From: Actinomortierella ambigua
Taxonomy: Eukaryota; Mortierellomycota; Mortierellomycetes; Mortierellales; Mortierellaceae
Direction of reading: 5' to 3'
Assembly: GCA_016098155.1 (NCBI GenBank)
Contig: JAAAJB010000030.1
Span: forward strand, 38,383-102,382
Length of the DNA stretch: 64,000 nt
Position 1 is the first letter of the stretch; the number at the start of each line of letters is the position of its first letter. This document shows, piece after piece, positions 1 through 12,838 of the stretch. The notes below the pieces were generated by a model. It ran no database searches. It was given only the letters and a program-made list of their open reading frames with translations, and was not told the DNA's origin. The position numbers and the translations under genes are program-made.

Positions 1-3000
1 GTTGGTTGCGCAACCCTGACTCGAAGCCCGATGTGGCCTACTTGGTCTCTGCCCCTGTCTCCCTGCCCTTGATTGGCTTGGTCCAGCTTGTTCACTACTA
101 TGCTATGCTCAAGGTAACCTTCTTAATCGAACAAGGTGTTGCGATGCCTCCTCTTTTTTTCTTTCTTTCTGTCTAGCTTCTTCGCAGCATTAACCCTTCC
201 CCTCTCCTCATGTCCCGCTCTCCTTCAACAAAAACAGATCCTCAACAAGACCCCTGGTCAGCTTCGTGAGGTCATCTTGGGCTCGACTGGCCACTCTCAG
301 GGTATTATCTCCTCGGTGGTCATCTCGGCCTCGGAGACCTTTGACGACTTTGTGATCAACTCGCGCAAGGCTCTGGGCCTTCTCTTCTGGATCGGCACTC
401 GCTCGCAGCAGGTTTACCCTCAGACGACACTCAACCCCGCCATCTTGCAGGACTCGCTCTCCAACAACGAGGGCAACCCCACCCCCATGTTGGTCGTCAA
501 CTCGCTTCGTGCGTCCGAGGTCCAAAAGTATGTCGAGGCCACTAACCTCCACTTGCCCGAGGACCGCAAGATCAAGATTGCGCTCATCAACGGTCCTCGC
601 TCGATCATCTGCACTGGTCCTCCCCAGTCGCTGTATGGTCTTAACCTGGCTTTCCGCAAGCTCAAGGCCCCCACTGGCCTTGAGCAAGGCCGTGTGCCCT
701 TCTCGGAGCGCAAGGTCCGCTTTTCGTCCCGTTTCCTACCCATCACGGCACCCTTCCACTCTTCGTACCTCGATGGCGTCTCTGCATTGGTGGCTGACGA
801 TGTCAACCGCTACGATCTTGCCTTTGACCACACCAAGATGACCATGCCTGTCTTTTCGACTGAAAGCGGTAAGTTTTTTTTGTTATGACTCTCCCTCTCC
901 CCCCCCTTTCCCCATGCATGCTTATCGGAGCTGAAATTATCTGTCAACCCAACCCCATTATTTTTTTTTGCTATTTTGGCCGGGGCTGTCGGAGGCACCC
1001 AATCGATGGGCGAAAATGCTAACTTTCCTGCAACATGTACTTTTCTCTTGATATCCAACCTCGATTTAATCTTCAGGCAAGGACATTGCTGGATCGCCCA
1101 ATGTGACCATGGAACTCATTGATCAGATCTGCTCCCTTCCTGTCCACTGGGAGGAGGCAACCGCCATGAATGGTCTTACCCATGTCATCGACTTTGGCCC
1201 TGGTGGCTCGTCCGGCGTTGGTTCCTTGACGGCTCGCAACAAAGACGGTACCGGTGTCCAGGTTGTCCTCGCTGGTGCGTCAGAGGGCATTAACCGCGAG
1301 CTTTCGTACAAGCCCGATCTCTTTGATGCCGACCCTAGCTCGCTGCGCTATGCTCCCAACTGGGTCACCGAGTTCCAGCCCAAGCTGGTCCGCTCCGCTA
1401 ACGGAGAGATCCACATTGACACTCGCATGTCGCGCCTCCTCTCCAAGCCGCCATTGATGGTTGCTGGTATGACCCCTTCGACCGTCAACGAGACCTTTGT
1501 CAGCGCCGTCATGAACGCTGGTTACCACGTCGAGTTGGCTGGTGGTGGACACTACAACGAGACCGCTGTCCGTGAGAAGGTCAAGAAGTTGATGAAGCTC
1601 ACCACCCCCGGATCGGGCGTCACCCTCAACACTCTGTTCATCAACGTCCGCCAGTGGGGTTTCCAGGCTCCCTTGGTCCCCAAGATGCGCCGCGAGGGTT
1701 ACCCCATGGAGGGTTTCTGCTGTGCTGCTGGTGTTCCCTCGCTCGAGGTCGCCCAGGAGTTTATCTCGGAGATGCAGAGCGCTGGTATTCGCCACATCTC
1801 CTTCAAGCCTGGCACCACCGAGTCGATCCGTCAGGTGCTTGCCATCGCCGCTGCTCACCCGGACATGCCCATCATCCTTCAGTGGACCGGTGGTCGTGCT
1901 GGTGGCCATCACAGCTTTGAGGATTTCCACCAGCCCATCCTCGAGACCTACTCGGCTGCCCGTCGCTACCCCAATGTTATCCTGGTGGCTGGCTCTGGTT
2001 TCGGTGGTGCAGAGGACACTCTTCCTTACCTGACCGGTGACTGGTCTCGTCAGCTCGACTATCCTCCCATGCCCTTTGATGGTATCCTGTTTGGTTCGCG
2101 CATGATGGTCGCCAAGGAGGGTCGTGCCTCGTTCGCCGTCAAGCAGGCTATTGTCGATGCTCCCGGTGTCGGTGACTCTGAGTGGGAGAAGACCTACAAG
2201 GGTCCTGCCGGTGGTGTCCTCACCGTTCGCTCCGAGCTGGGTGAGCCCATCCACAAGTTGGCCACCCGCGGTGTCAAGCTGTGGAAGGAGATGGATGATA
2301 CCATCTTCAACCTTCCCAAGGAAAAGCGTGCTGCTGCCCTTGTTGCCAAGAAGGACTATATCATCAAGCGCCTCAATGCCGATTTCCAGAAGGTAAAGCT
2401 ACTGTTTTTTAAAGTTGATTTGATTTTACAGCCATTAATGTTTTGCTGCTGCTAACCCATTTCTCTCTCTCATTTTTTTTTAAATTAATCTCCACATAGG
2501 TCTGGTTCGGCAAGAAGAAGGATGGCAGCGTTTCTGACTTGCAGGATATGACATACGAGGAAGTCATCAACCGTCTTACGGAGCTCTTGTTCATCAAGCA
2601 TGAGGAGCGCTGGATCGACCATTCCCACCGCAACTTGCTGGGTGATGTCCTTCGTCGCATTGAGGAGCGTTTCGCCGGCGAGGAGACAAAGTCGCTTCTG
2701 CAGACCTATTCGCAGCTTGACATTCCCTTCGAGTTTGCCCAGAAGTTCATTGAGGCATACCCTCTGACCCAGTCTCAGCTGCTCACCACGGAGGATGTCG
2801 GCTACTTCTTGTTCTTGATGAACCGCCGCGGCCAGAAGCCCGTTCCATTCATCCCTGTCTTGGACAAGGACTTTGAGGTTTGGTTCAAGAAAGACTCGCT
2901 CTGGCAGTCGGAGGATCTTTCGGCCGTTGTCGATCAGGATGTCCAGCGTACCTGTATTCTTCAGGGTCCCATGGCGGCCAAGTTCGCGACCAAGCCCGAC

Positions 3001-6000
3001 GAGCCCGTGAAGGACATTCTGGACGGCATTTTCCACAGCCACATCGCCTCCATCAAGGAGCGCTTCTATGGCAATGACGATGCCTCGATCCCCAAGGCAG
3101 ACTACTTTGGCGGCAAGCCCATTCGCTTCGAGGCTGCTTCCAACAATGTCTTGCCTCTGGTGAAGGTCACTCCTCACGACGATGGCAAGGTTGCTCTCGT
3201 CGAGACCTCGATTTCCGAGTCGAGCCTCCCCGAGCCCGAGGACTGGCTGGAGTACATTGCTGGCGAGAAGCCTTCGTGGTTCCGTGCTTTGGTGACGGCC
3301 CCTGCTGTCATCCAGGGCAAAAAGTTCCTCGACAACCCTCTTGCCCGTATCTTCCGCCCTCGTGCCTCGCAGACCGTTCAGTTTGAGTACACCGAGGACC
3401 GTCTTCAGACCGTCACTGTCTACGACCGCCGCACCTGGTCGGCCTCGAACAAGTCGACCGACCTGGTCCCATCCCTCCGTGCTCGCTTGCAGCCCAATGA
3501 GCTGATTGAGGTTGTCCTGGTCGAGAAGAATGGCGAGCGTTTGATCCCCTTCCCTCTTCTCTTCCACTACACTCCCGAGAAGGGCTACGCACCCATCCAT
3601 GAGGTGATGGAGGGCCGTAACGAGCGCATCAAGGAGTTTTACTACAAGCTCTGGTTCCCTGCCGAGGAGAGCCAGTTCAACAACTGCCTTGCCACTGATG
3701 CCTTCACCCAGCAGTTCATCTGCAACGGCGAGCATGTCAACACGCCCGAGATCAAGGAGTTCTGCCAGGCTGTTGGTAACCAGGCGGAGCTGTACGTCGA
3801 ACGTCGCCAGAAGGTCGTCTATGCTCCCATGGACTTTGCCATCGTCGTTGGATGGAAGTCGATCATCAAGGCCATCTTCCCCAAATCGATTGACGGAGAT
3901 CTCCTGAAGCTGGTCCACCTGTCGAACGGCTTCCGTATGCTGGATGGTGCCGAGCCCTTGAAGCAGGGTGATGTTGTCGACACCGTGGCAGACATTAATG
4001 CCGTCATCAACAACGACTCGGGCAAGTTGGTCCAGGTCAAGGGCGTTGTCATTCGCGATGGCAAGCGTGTCATGGAGGTCACCTCCGAGTTTTTGTACCG
4101 CGGCAACTTTACCGACTACCACAACACCTTCCAGAAGACGGTCGAGACCCCCATGGAGGTCAAGCTCGAGTCTGCCAAGGATGTGGCTGTCCTCAAGAGC
4201 AAGGAGTGGATCCACTGGGACGAGGGCGAGCACACCGTCGCCCCCAACTCGTCTCTGGTCTTCCGTCTCAACACCATTGTCCGCTTCAAGAACAAGAAGA
4301 TCTTCTCCAGCGTCGAGACCACCGGTACCGTCTGGATGCAGATCTCGACCAAGGAGCACGTTGAGGTGGCCACGGTCCAGTACAGCAACTATGAGGAGAC
4401 GCACGGCAACCCTGTCCTGGCCTACCTGCAGCGCAACGGCAAGCCGATCGAGCAGGCTGTCCTGTTTGAGAACGGTGGCTACTCGATCATGCCCGAAGGC
4501 CCCTTCACTTCGGAGGTGGTTGCTCCCTTCAGCAACGAGCCCTATGCCAAGGTCTCGGGCGACTTTAACCCCATCCACGTCAACCCGTACTTTGCCGACC
4601 TGGCCGAGTTGCCTGGCACGATCACCCACGGCATGTGGACCTCGGCCTCGACGCGCAAGTTTGTCGAAATCTTTGCTGCTGACAACCACCCTCAGCGTGT
4701 GACCAGCTACGAGGTCAGCTTCTTGTCGATGGTCCTTCCCCAGGATCGCCTGTCGACCAAGCTCTCGCACGTCGGTATGGTCAACGGTAAGAAGATCATC
4801 AAGGTCGAGACCTTTAACCAGAACGGCTCCAAGGTTGTCGAGGGCAAGGCCGAGGTGGACCAGCCCACGATTGCCTACGTCTTCACCGGTCAGGGTTCGC
4901 AGGAGCAAGGTATGGGTATGGCCCTCTACGACTCTTCGGCTGTCGCCCGCGATATCTGGCAGCGTGCCGATCGCCACTTCTTGGAGAACTATGGCTTCTC
5001 GATTTTGGACATTGTGCGCAACAACCCTCACAAGAAGACGATCCACTTTGGTGGCCCCAAGGGTAACGCTATCCGTCAAAACTACATGTCGATGCGTTAC
5101 GACATTGTCGACCAGGATGGCTCGATCCAGTCGCTTCCCTTGTTCCCCGGCATCAACGAGTCGACCAACTTTTACACCTTCCAGTCGCCTAACGGTCTCT
5201 TGGCTGCAACCCAGTTCACCCAGCCAGCCTTGACGCTGATGGAGAAGGCTGCCTTTGAGGACATGCGCTCCAAGGGTCTGATCCAGGGCAACTGCGCCTT
5301 TGCTGGTCACTCGCTTGGTGAGTACTCTGCCCTGGCCTCGATCGGTGATGTCCTGCCCATTGAGTCGCTGGTCGATGTCGTCTTCTACCGTGGTATGACG
5401 ATGCAGGTGGCTGTCCCCCGTGATTCCGTCGGTCGCTCCAACTATGGCATGGTGGCCATCAACCCCTCGCGTGTCTCGCCCACCTTCAACGACTCTGCTC
5501 TCCGCTATGTCGTCGACGCCATTGCCCGCCAGTCGAACGGTCTGTTGGAGATTGTGAACGAGAACGTTGAGAACTGGCAGTATGTCGCCGCCGGTGAGCT
5601 CTCGAACCTGGATGCGCTCGCCACTGTTCTCAACTACCTCAAGATCCAGAAGATTGACCTCCAGAAGCTGATGGAGTCGATGCCGCTGGAGGAGGTCAAG
5701 AAGCACCTGTCGCAGATCATTGCCGGTGCGCTGGAGAAGGCTGCCGAGAAGGTCGCCAAGGATGGCCACATCAAGCCCGAGCGCGGTGTCGCCACCATCC
5801 CTCTGGCGGGCATTGACGTGCCCTTCCACTCGAGCTTCCTGCTGTCAGGTGTTGCACCCTTCCGCACGTACCTGGCCAAGAAGATCAACCCGACCTTCAT
5901 CAACGTGCCTCTGCTGACGGCCAAGTACATCCCCAACTTGACTGCCCAGCCGTTCAGCATCGAGAAGTCGTACATCGAAGGTGTCTACCAGCTGACATCG

Positions 6001-9000
6001 TCCCCTCGCCTGGGTAAGGTCTTGAAGAACTGGGTCGATACCAAGCTGACCGCCAAGCAGCAGCAGCGCCTCGGCTACACGCTCTTGGTCGAGTTGCTCG
6101 CCTACCAGTTTGCCTCGCCCGTCCGCTGGATCGAGACCCAGGACCGCCTCTTCAAGGAGTACAACGTTGTCCGTCTGATTGAGGTCGGACCTTCCCCAAC
6201 TCTGTGCGGTATGGCTCAGCGCACCCTCAAGTTCAAGTATGAGGCCTATGACGATGCCCTGACCTTCCAGCGCTCCACCCTCTGCACTTCCAAGGACGCC
6301 AAGGAGATTTACTACGCCAACGAGAATGCTGAGCCCGCAGCCGCTTCTGCTCCTGCTGCTGCTGCTGCCCCTGCTCCCGCTGCTCGCGCAGCTCCTGTCG
6401 CGGCTCCCGCTCCTGCCCCTGTCGCTGTCGCTGCTGGCCCCGCCGCCGCTGTGGCTGACGCGCCCATCAAGGCGATTGAGATTCTGCACGTGATTGTGGC
6501 TCAAAAGGTCAAGAAGACGCTGGAGGAAGTGCCTCTGTCCAAGGCGATCAAGGACCTGGTCGGTGGCAAGTCGACGCTCCAGAACGAGATCTTGGGTGAT
6601 CTCCAGAAGGAGTTTGGCAGCAGTGGCTTCCCCGAGAAGGGTGAGGAGGCACCTCTGGAGGAGCTCGGTAATGCGCTCCAGGGATCCTTCGGTGGCGCGC
6701 TCGGCAAGCAGTCGTCCAGCATGATTGCCAAGCTGATCGGCTCCAAGATGCCCGGTGGCTTCTCCCTCTCGACCGCCAAGGGTTACCTCCAAAAGGCCCA
6801 CGGCTTGGGTCCTGTTCGTGCCGATGGCGCTCTTCTCGTCGGTCTGACCATGGAGCCCGCTGCTCGTCTGGCCTCGCCCGCAGAGGCGAATGCCTGGTTG
6901 GACACGGTCGCTCAGGCCTATGCTCGCCGTGCCGGCATCTCCCTGTCGGCTGGCGGCGCTGCCGCTCCTGCCATGGCCGCTGCCCCTATGGCCATGGCTG
7001 CCGCTGCCGGTCCTGCGGCCGTGGCGGATGCGCCCATCAAGGCCATCGAAATCCTGCACGTCCTGGTGGCCCAGAAGGTCAAGAAGACCATCGATGAGGT
7101 GCCTCTGTCCAAGGCGATCAAGGATCTGGTCGGTGGCAAGTCGACGCTCCAGAACGAGATCCTGGGTGATCTCCAGAAGGAGTTTGGCAGCAGTGGCTTC
7201 CCCGAGAAGGGTGAGGAGGCACCTCTGGAGGAGCTCGGCAATGCCCTCCAGGGCAACTTCAACGGCGCCCTCGGCAAGCAGTCGACGAGCTTGATCGCCA
7301 AGATGATGGGCTCCAAGATGCCCGGTGGCTTCTCGACCTCGGTCGCCAAGGGTTACCTGGCCTCTGCCTATGGTTTGGGCCCTGCCCGCGCCGACGGTGC
7401 TCTGCTGCTCGGTCTGACCATGGAGCCCGCTTCCCGTCTGGGCTCTGAGGCCGATGCCAAGGCCTGGTTGGACACGGTTGCTCAGGCGTATGCTCGCCGT
7501 GCTGGTATCTCGCTGTCTTCGGGCGGTGGTGCCGTGGCCGGCGGCGCTGTCGGCGGCATGGTGATGAACAGCGAAGAGTTCAACCAGTTCCAGGCCAAGC
7601 AGAACGCGCTGATGTACCAGCACCTGGAGATTTACGCGCGGTACCTGGAGAGAGACCTGCGCGCTGGCGACAAGCTGTTTGAGGAGGAGAAGCGCGCCAC
7701 GCTTCGTCTGCAGGCGGATATTGACATGTGGATGGCCGAGCACGGTGATTACTATGCCGAGGGCATCAAGCCGGTCTTTAGCTCCAAGAAGGCCCGCAAG
7801 TACGACTCGCACTGGAACTGGGTCCGTCAGGATGCCCTGTCGCTGTTGTACGATATCATCTTTGGTCGTCTGACGGTCGTCGATCGTGAGGTCGTGGCCG
7901 AGTGCCTGCATGTCATGAACCGTGTCAACCCGCAGCTGCTTGACTTTATGGTCTACCATATCGACCATACCTCGGCCGAGCGCGGCAAGACCTATGCCCT
8001 CGCCAAGGAGTTTGGTACCTTGTTGATCCAGAACTGCCGTGAGGTCTTGGAGGCTTCGCCCGTGTACAAGGATGGTAAGAACTGTGGTCTTTTTTGTCTT
8101 GATTTGCTTCGACTCTTTTTTTNNNNNNNNNNGGACAACTCGAACAGAACCTAATTTGTATCATCTCTTTTCTTTCAACACCACACACACAAAACTAGTT
8201 GGCGTCCCCACGGGCCCCAAGACATCGATCGACAACCGCGGCAACATCCTGTACGAGGAGGCCCAGCGTGCTAACGTGCGCAAGCTGGACCACTACGTCA
8301 AGGAGATGGCCGCTGGTGGCAAGATGACCGAGTACAGCAACCGCCAAAAGGTGCAGAAGAACCTGGCACAGATCTACAAGATCATCAAGTCGCAGAACAA
8401 CGTCAAGTCGTCGACCAAGCTCGCCATCCGCCAGCTCTACGGCGAGGTCATCCACGCCATGAACATGTCCAACACCATTGTTCGCGAGGAGAAGGCCGCC
8501 GCGCGCCGTGGTAGCCGCGTCCGCCGCCCCTCGGCCGCCGCCCCTGCCCAGGACCGCCCCAAGAAGGAGGCCAAGCGTGAGACGATCCCGTTCCTGCACC
8601 TGAAGAAGAAGAATGCGATGTCGGAGAGCGGCTGGGAGTTTAGCCAGAAGCTGACCGGCGTGTACTTGGATGCTCTGACGAGCATGGCCGCCGAGGGTGT
8701 CTCGTTCGAGAACCGCATGGTCCTGATCACGGGTGCCGGCAAGGACTCGATCGGTGCCGCTCTGCTCAAGGGTCTGCTGTCGGGTGGTGCCAAGGTTGTC
8801 GTGACGACCTCGCGCTACAGCCGCGAAGTGACCGAGTACTACCAGTCGATCTACCAGCGCCACGGCTCCAAGAACTCGTGCCTGGTCGTCGTGCCGTTCA
8901 ACGGTGGTTCGAAGCAGGATGTGGATGCGCTGATCAACTACATCTACGACAAGGACCCCAAGAAGGGTCTGGGCTGGGACCTGGACGTGATCATCCCATT

Positions 9001-12000
9001 CGCTGCCATTTCCGTCCAAGGCAAGGAGATTGATGGAATCGACTCCAAGGCCGAGCTCGCCCACCGCATCATGTTGACCAACGTCCTTCGCCTGCTCGGC
9101 AACGTCAAGGCCAAGAAGCTCGAGAATGGTTTTGATACTCGCCCTGCTCAGGTCATCCTGCCCCTCTCGCCCAATCACGGCACGTTCGGTGCCGATGGTC
9201 TGTACGGTGAGTCCAAGGTCGCGCTCGAGACGCTGTTCAACCGCTGGGTGTCCGAGTCGTGGTCGGCCTACCTGACGATCACGGGCGCGGTCATTGGCTG
9301 GACGCGCGGCACGGGTCTGATGAGCGGCAACAACATTGTGGCCGAGGGTCTGGAGAAGTACGGTGTGCGCACATTCTCGACCCAGGAGATGGCTTTCAAC
9401 ATCCTGGGTCTGATGCACCCGACGATCACCAACCTGTGCCAGGTCGAGCCCGTCTGGGCTGACCTGAACGGCGGCCTCCAGTTCCTGCCCAACGTCAACG
9501 AGATCACTTCCAAGCTCCGCGCTGAGTACCGCCAGACCTCTGAGGTCCGCAAGGCCATCGTTGCCGAGTCGTCCTTGGACTTTAAGGAGACCTATGGCGC
9601 CGAGGCCGAGCGCAAGCACCAGGCTGTCAAGGTCACGCCTCGTGCCAACATGAAGTTCCCCTTCCCCGAGCTCAAGGCCTACAAGGACCTCAAGCACGCC
9701 CACCAGCTCCGTGGCATGCTCGACCTGGAGCGCGTCGTTGTCGTGACGGGCTTCAGCGAGGTCGGTCCTTGGGGCAACTCGCGTACCCGCTGGGAGATGG
9801 AGGCCGATGGTGCCTTCTCGCTTGAGGGCTGTATTGAGATGGCCTGGATCATGGGCCACATCAAGCACCACAATGGCCCGCTCAAGTCTGGAACGCCTTA
9901 CTCGGGATGGGTCGATGCCAAGACGGGCGAGCCTGTCCAGGACAAGGACGTCAAGGCCAAGTACGAGAAGCTGATCCTCGAACACACGGGTATCCGTCTG
10001 ATCGAGCCTGCCCTGTTTGGTGGCTACGACCCCAAGCGCAAGGGCCTGTTGCAGGAGGTCGTCATCGACCACGACCTGGAGCCGATCGAGGTCTCGAAGG
10101 AGGAGGCGCAGATGTTCAAGCTCGAGCACGGCGACAAGGTGGATGTGTATGAGCTCGAGAGCGGTCAGTGGGCAGTCCGATTCAACAAGGGCGCCAACAT
10201 GTACATCCCCAAGGCGCTCAAGTTTGACCGTCTCGTGGCTGGTCAGATCCCGACCGGCTGGGACGCTGCCCGGTATGGTGTGCCCAAGGAGATCATCGAC
10301 CAGGTGGACACGATCACGCTCTACGTGCTCGTCTCGACGGTCGAGGCCCTGGTCTCGTCCGGTATCACAGATCCTTACGAGTTCTACCAGTACGTGCATG
10401 TGACCGAGGTCGGCAACACGGCCGGCTCTGGTGTCGGTGGTATGTTGTCGCTGCGCGGCATGTACAAGGACCGATACCTGGACAAGCCCGTCCAGAAGGA
10501 CATCTTGCAAGAGTCGTTCATCAACACCATGCCGGCCTGGATCAACATGTTGTTGCTCTCGTCCTCGGGCCCGATCAAGACCCCCGTCGGCGCCTGCGCC
10601 ACCGCGGTCGAGTCTGTCGAGATTGGTGTCGATACCATCCAGAGCGGCAAGGCCAAGGTTGTCATTGTCGGAGGTTATGATGACTTCCAGGAGGAAGGTT
10701 CGTACGAGTTTGCCAACATGAAGGCCACGTCCAACGCCGAGGAGGAGTTTGCCCACGGCCGTACCCCCAAGGAGATGTCCCGCCCTGCCACGTCTACCCG
10801 TGCCGGCTTCATGGAGTCCCATGGTGCAGGTATCGAGATTTTGATGCAGGCCAAGCTGGCTATCCAGATGGGTGTTCCCATCTACGGTATTGTCGCCCTG
10901 ACCAACACTGCCACCGATAAGGAGGGTCGCTCCGTCCCAGCTCCCGGCCAGGGTGTGCTGACGACGGCCCGCGAAGTCCAGAGCAAGATCCGGTCACCAC
11001 TGATGGATCTCCAGTACCGCAAGCGCCAGATCAACCAGCGCCGCACGCAGATCAGCCAGTGGGTCGAGGGCGAGTACGAGTACCTGCGCTCGGAGCTGGA
11101 GGAGCTCAAGGCCAACGGCGAGTTGACCGTCTCTGAGGAGGAGTTCTTGGCCGACCGGACCGAGCATATCGAGAAGGAGGCCCGTCGCCAGCACCGTGAG
11201 GCCCTCAACACCTGGGGTAACGAGTTTTACCGCCAGGATCCTCGCATTGCGCCCCTGCGCGGTGCCCTGGCTGCGTTCGGTCTGTCGATCGATGACATTG
11301 GTGTCGGTTCGTTCCACGGTACCTCGACCAAGGCCAACGACAAGAACGAGTCGGATGTCGTCAACAAGCAGCTCAAGCACCTCGGCCGTAGCAAGGGTAA
11401 CCCCTTGCCCTCGGTCTGGCAAAAGTACCTCACTGGTCACCCCAAGGGTGCTGCTGCCGCCTGGATGCTCAACGGATGGTAAGGAAGAGCCTCTTTTTTT
11501 GGTGTATTTGAAAAATCATTCCATTTCTGATCCTAACAATTCTCTCTCTCTCTCTCTCTCTCTTTCTTTTCTCTAACCTTAGCTTGCAAGTTCTCCAGAC
11601 TGGTCTGATCCCCGGCAACCGCAACGCCGACAACATCGCTGAGGAGATGCGCAAGTTTGAGTACGTCCTGTACACGTCGCGGTCGATCCAGACGGACGGT
11701 GTCAAGGCCGCATTGCTCAAGTCGTTCGGTTTCGGACAAGTCGGAGGCGAGGTCCTGGTGATCCACTCGGACTATGTCCTCGGTGCTCTCGAGGAGCGCG
11801 ACTACCAGGTCTACATGGCCAAGCAACAGGCCCGTCAGGCAAAGTCGTACCGCTACCTGCACGACTCGATGACCGGTGGCGCCGGTCTTGTCCAGATCAA
11901 GAACGCGCCCCCATACTCGGCCGAGCTCGAGACCCCCGTCTACCTCAACCCTTCGGCGCGTGCCGAGTACAACAAGACCACAAAGTCCTGGGCCTTCAAC

Positions 12001-12474
12001 GCCAAGCAGCTCGTCCCACAACCAAGCAACAAGGCAGATACGGCCATGACACGAGCAATCATGTCGACCTTTGGCGAAGAGACTGCACAACGGGGTGTGG
12101 GTGTGGATGTGGAGCTGATCTCGGCCATCAATGTCGAGAACGATGCCTTCCTCGAGCGCAACTTTACCCAGCAAGAGATTGAGTACTGCCAGGCACGCCC
12201 GGACCCACAGTCGTCGTTTGCAGGACGGTGGTCGGCCAAGGAGGCCGTGGTCAAGGCCGTGTCGTCGTTTGATCTGGAGCTGGCCAAGGTCTGGACGCAG
12301 GGATCGGCGGCGCCGCTGAAGGAGATTGAGATTGTGATGGCCGAGTCGGGTGCCCCGTCCGTCGTCTTTGCAGGCGCGGCCGCGGAGGCGGCGAACAAGG
12401 CTGGTGTCAAGGAGGTGAAGGTGTCGATCAGCCATAGCGGCGAGTATGCTGTTGCTGTTGCAACTGCATTGTAA
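1..12474 (+). CDS. FAS: Type I fungal fatty acid synthase, beta and alpha subunits fused, two ACP domains (5' end missing)
   Basis: Cytosolic multienzyme making long-chain acyl-CoA from acetyl- and malonyl-CoA. Exons: <3-113, 238-868, 1077-2392, 2500-8074, 8199-11478 and 11583-12474. All splice phases agree and 3934 residues are visible. By comparison with yeast Fas1, roughly 215 N-terminal residues lie off the left edge. Domains in order: acetyltransferase with GHSQG (Ser codon 295-297); FMN enoyl reductase (about 1450-2390, [11 protein letters not shown]); dehydratase/hot-dog region with DFNPIH (about 4560); malonyl/palmitoyl transferase with GHSLGEY (Ser 5311-5313); beta-to-alpha junction about 6030-6075; Ala/Pro linker; ACP1 (Ser 6571-6573); ACP2 (Ser 7141-7143); ketoreductase with GAGKDSIG (about 8735); ketosynthase with GACATAVES (Cys 10595-10597) and late histidines in [10 protein letters not shown] and [11 protein letters not shown]-terminal phosphopantetheinyl transferase with GVDVE and WSAKEA. 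No catalytic residue looks lost. An N gap sits inside the fourth visible intron, so the coding sequence is unaffected. Confidence 0.97.
6451..7510 (+). repeat. Tandem ACP-domain duplication inside FAS
   Basis: Two consecutive ACP modules of about 190 residues lie between the Ala/Pro-rich linker and the helical region before the ketoreductase. The pantetheine-attachment serines (6571-6573 and 7141-7143, in the motif DLVGGKS) are exactly 570 bases apart, which gives the repeat period. The core 6530-6683 is nearly identical at the DNA level to 7100-7253, with only a handful of mostly synonymous differences. The outer parts, such as the segments after GALGKQS and around the Ala-rich connector, have diverged more. 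Both copies keep the serine and all surrounding core residues, so both should be loadable. Confidence 0.95.
8123..8132. other. Assembly gap (10 N) in a FAS intron
   Basis: Ten N bases follow a T-run within the intron 8075-8198. Donor GTAAGA and acceptor CTAG on each side are intact, and the spliced protein reads through VYKD to VGVPTGPKT as in other fungal FAS alpha chains. The gap therefore lies in non-coding sequence. Confidence 0.98.
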
Positions 12475-12838
12475 AAAAAACAACCCGTCTCTTTCTTTTG
12501 TTCTCTTTTCTTTTTTTGTTTTATATCTCTCATTTTGCCAAACTATTTTACCCTGTTCTTTTAGAAAGTAACTAGAGTTGTAGAATAGGAAAACGAGTGA
12601 CCGCAACACACTCGTCTCTTTCATTCTCCCTCCCTTTTTTTTATTCTCAAAGAAAATCATACACCAAAAAAAATATCATTCCTTGTCGATGAAGGGGGAT
12701 GTAGGCATTCAATCCACTAAGCATTCATAAAAAAATAAATATATATCATTGAATCAAAGAAAAAGATAACACTTTATATAATACAGATTTACAAGAAAAA
12801 TAACAACACAAAGAGCTTTTTTTTTTTTTTTTTTTTTT
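12475..12838. other. Convergent intergenic spacer between FAS and the Zn2Cys6 gene
   Basis: This A/T-rich 364-base spacer holds the 3' flanks of both genes. AAATAAATATATAT near 12734 could serve 3'-end formation on either strand. The run of about 24 T at 12817-12840 overlaps the stop codon of the minus-strand gene. No gene is seen. Confidence 0.8.

Noticed and set aside
2485..5829. 1114-codon open frame on the minus strand
   Set aside because: Lies entirely antisense to the FAS exon. Strong C/G third-position bias in FAS removes stops on the opposite strand. No domain is recognisable.
5845..10822. Long minus-strand frames of 707 and 875 codons
   Set aside because: Also antisense shadows of FAS, with repeated Gly/Leu/Asp/Arg composition and apparent repeats that simply mirror the duplicated ACP.
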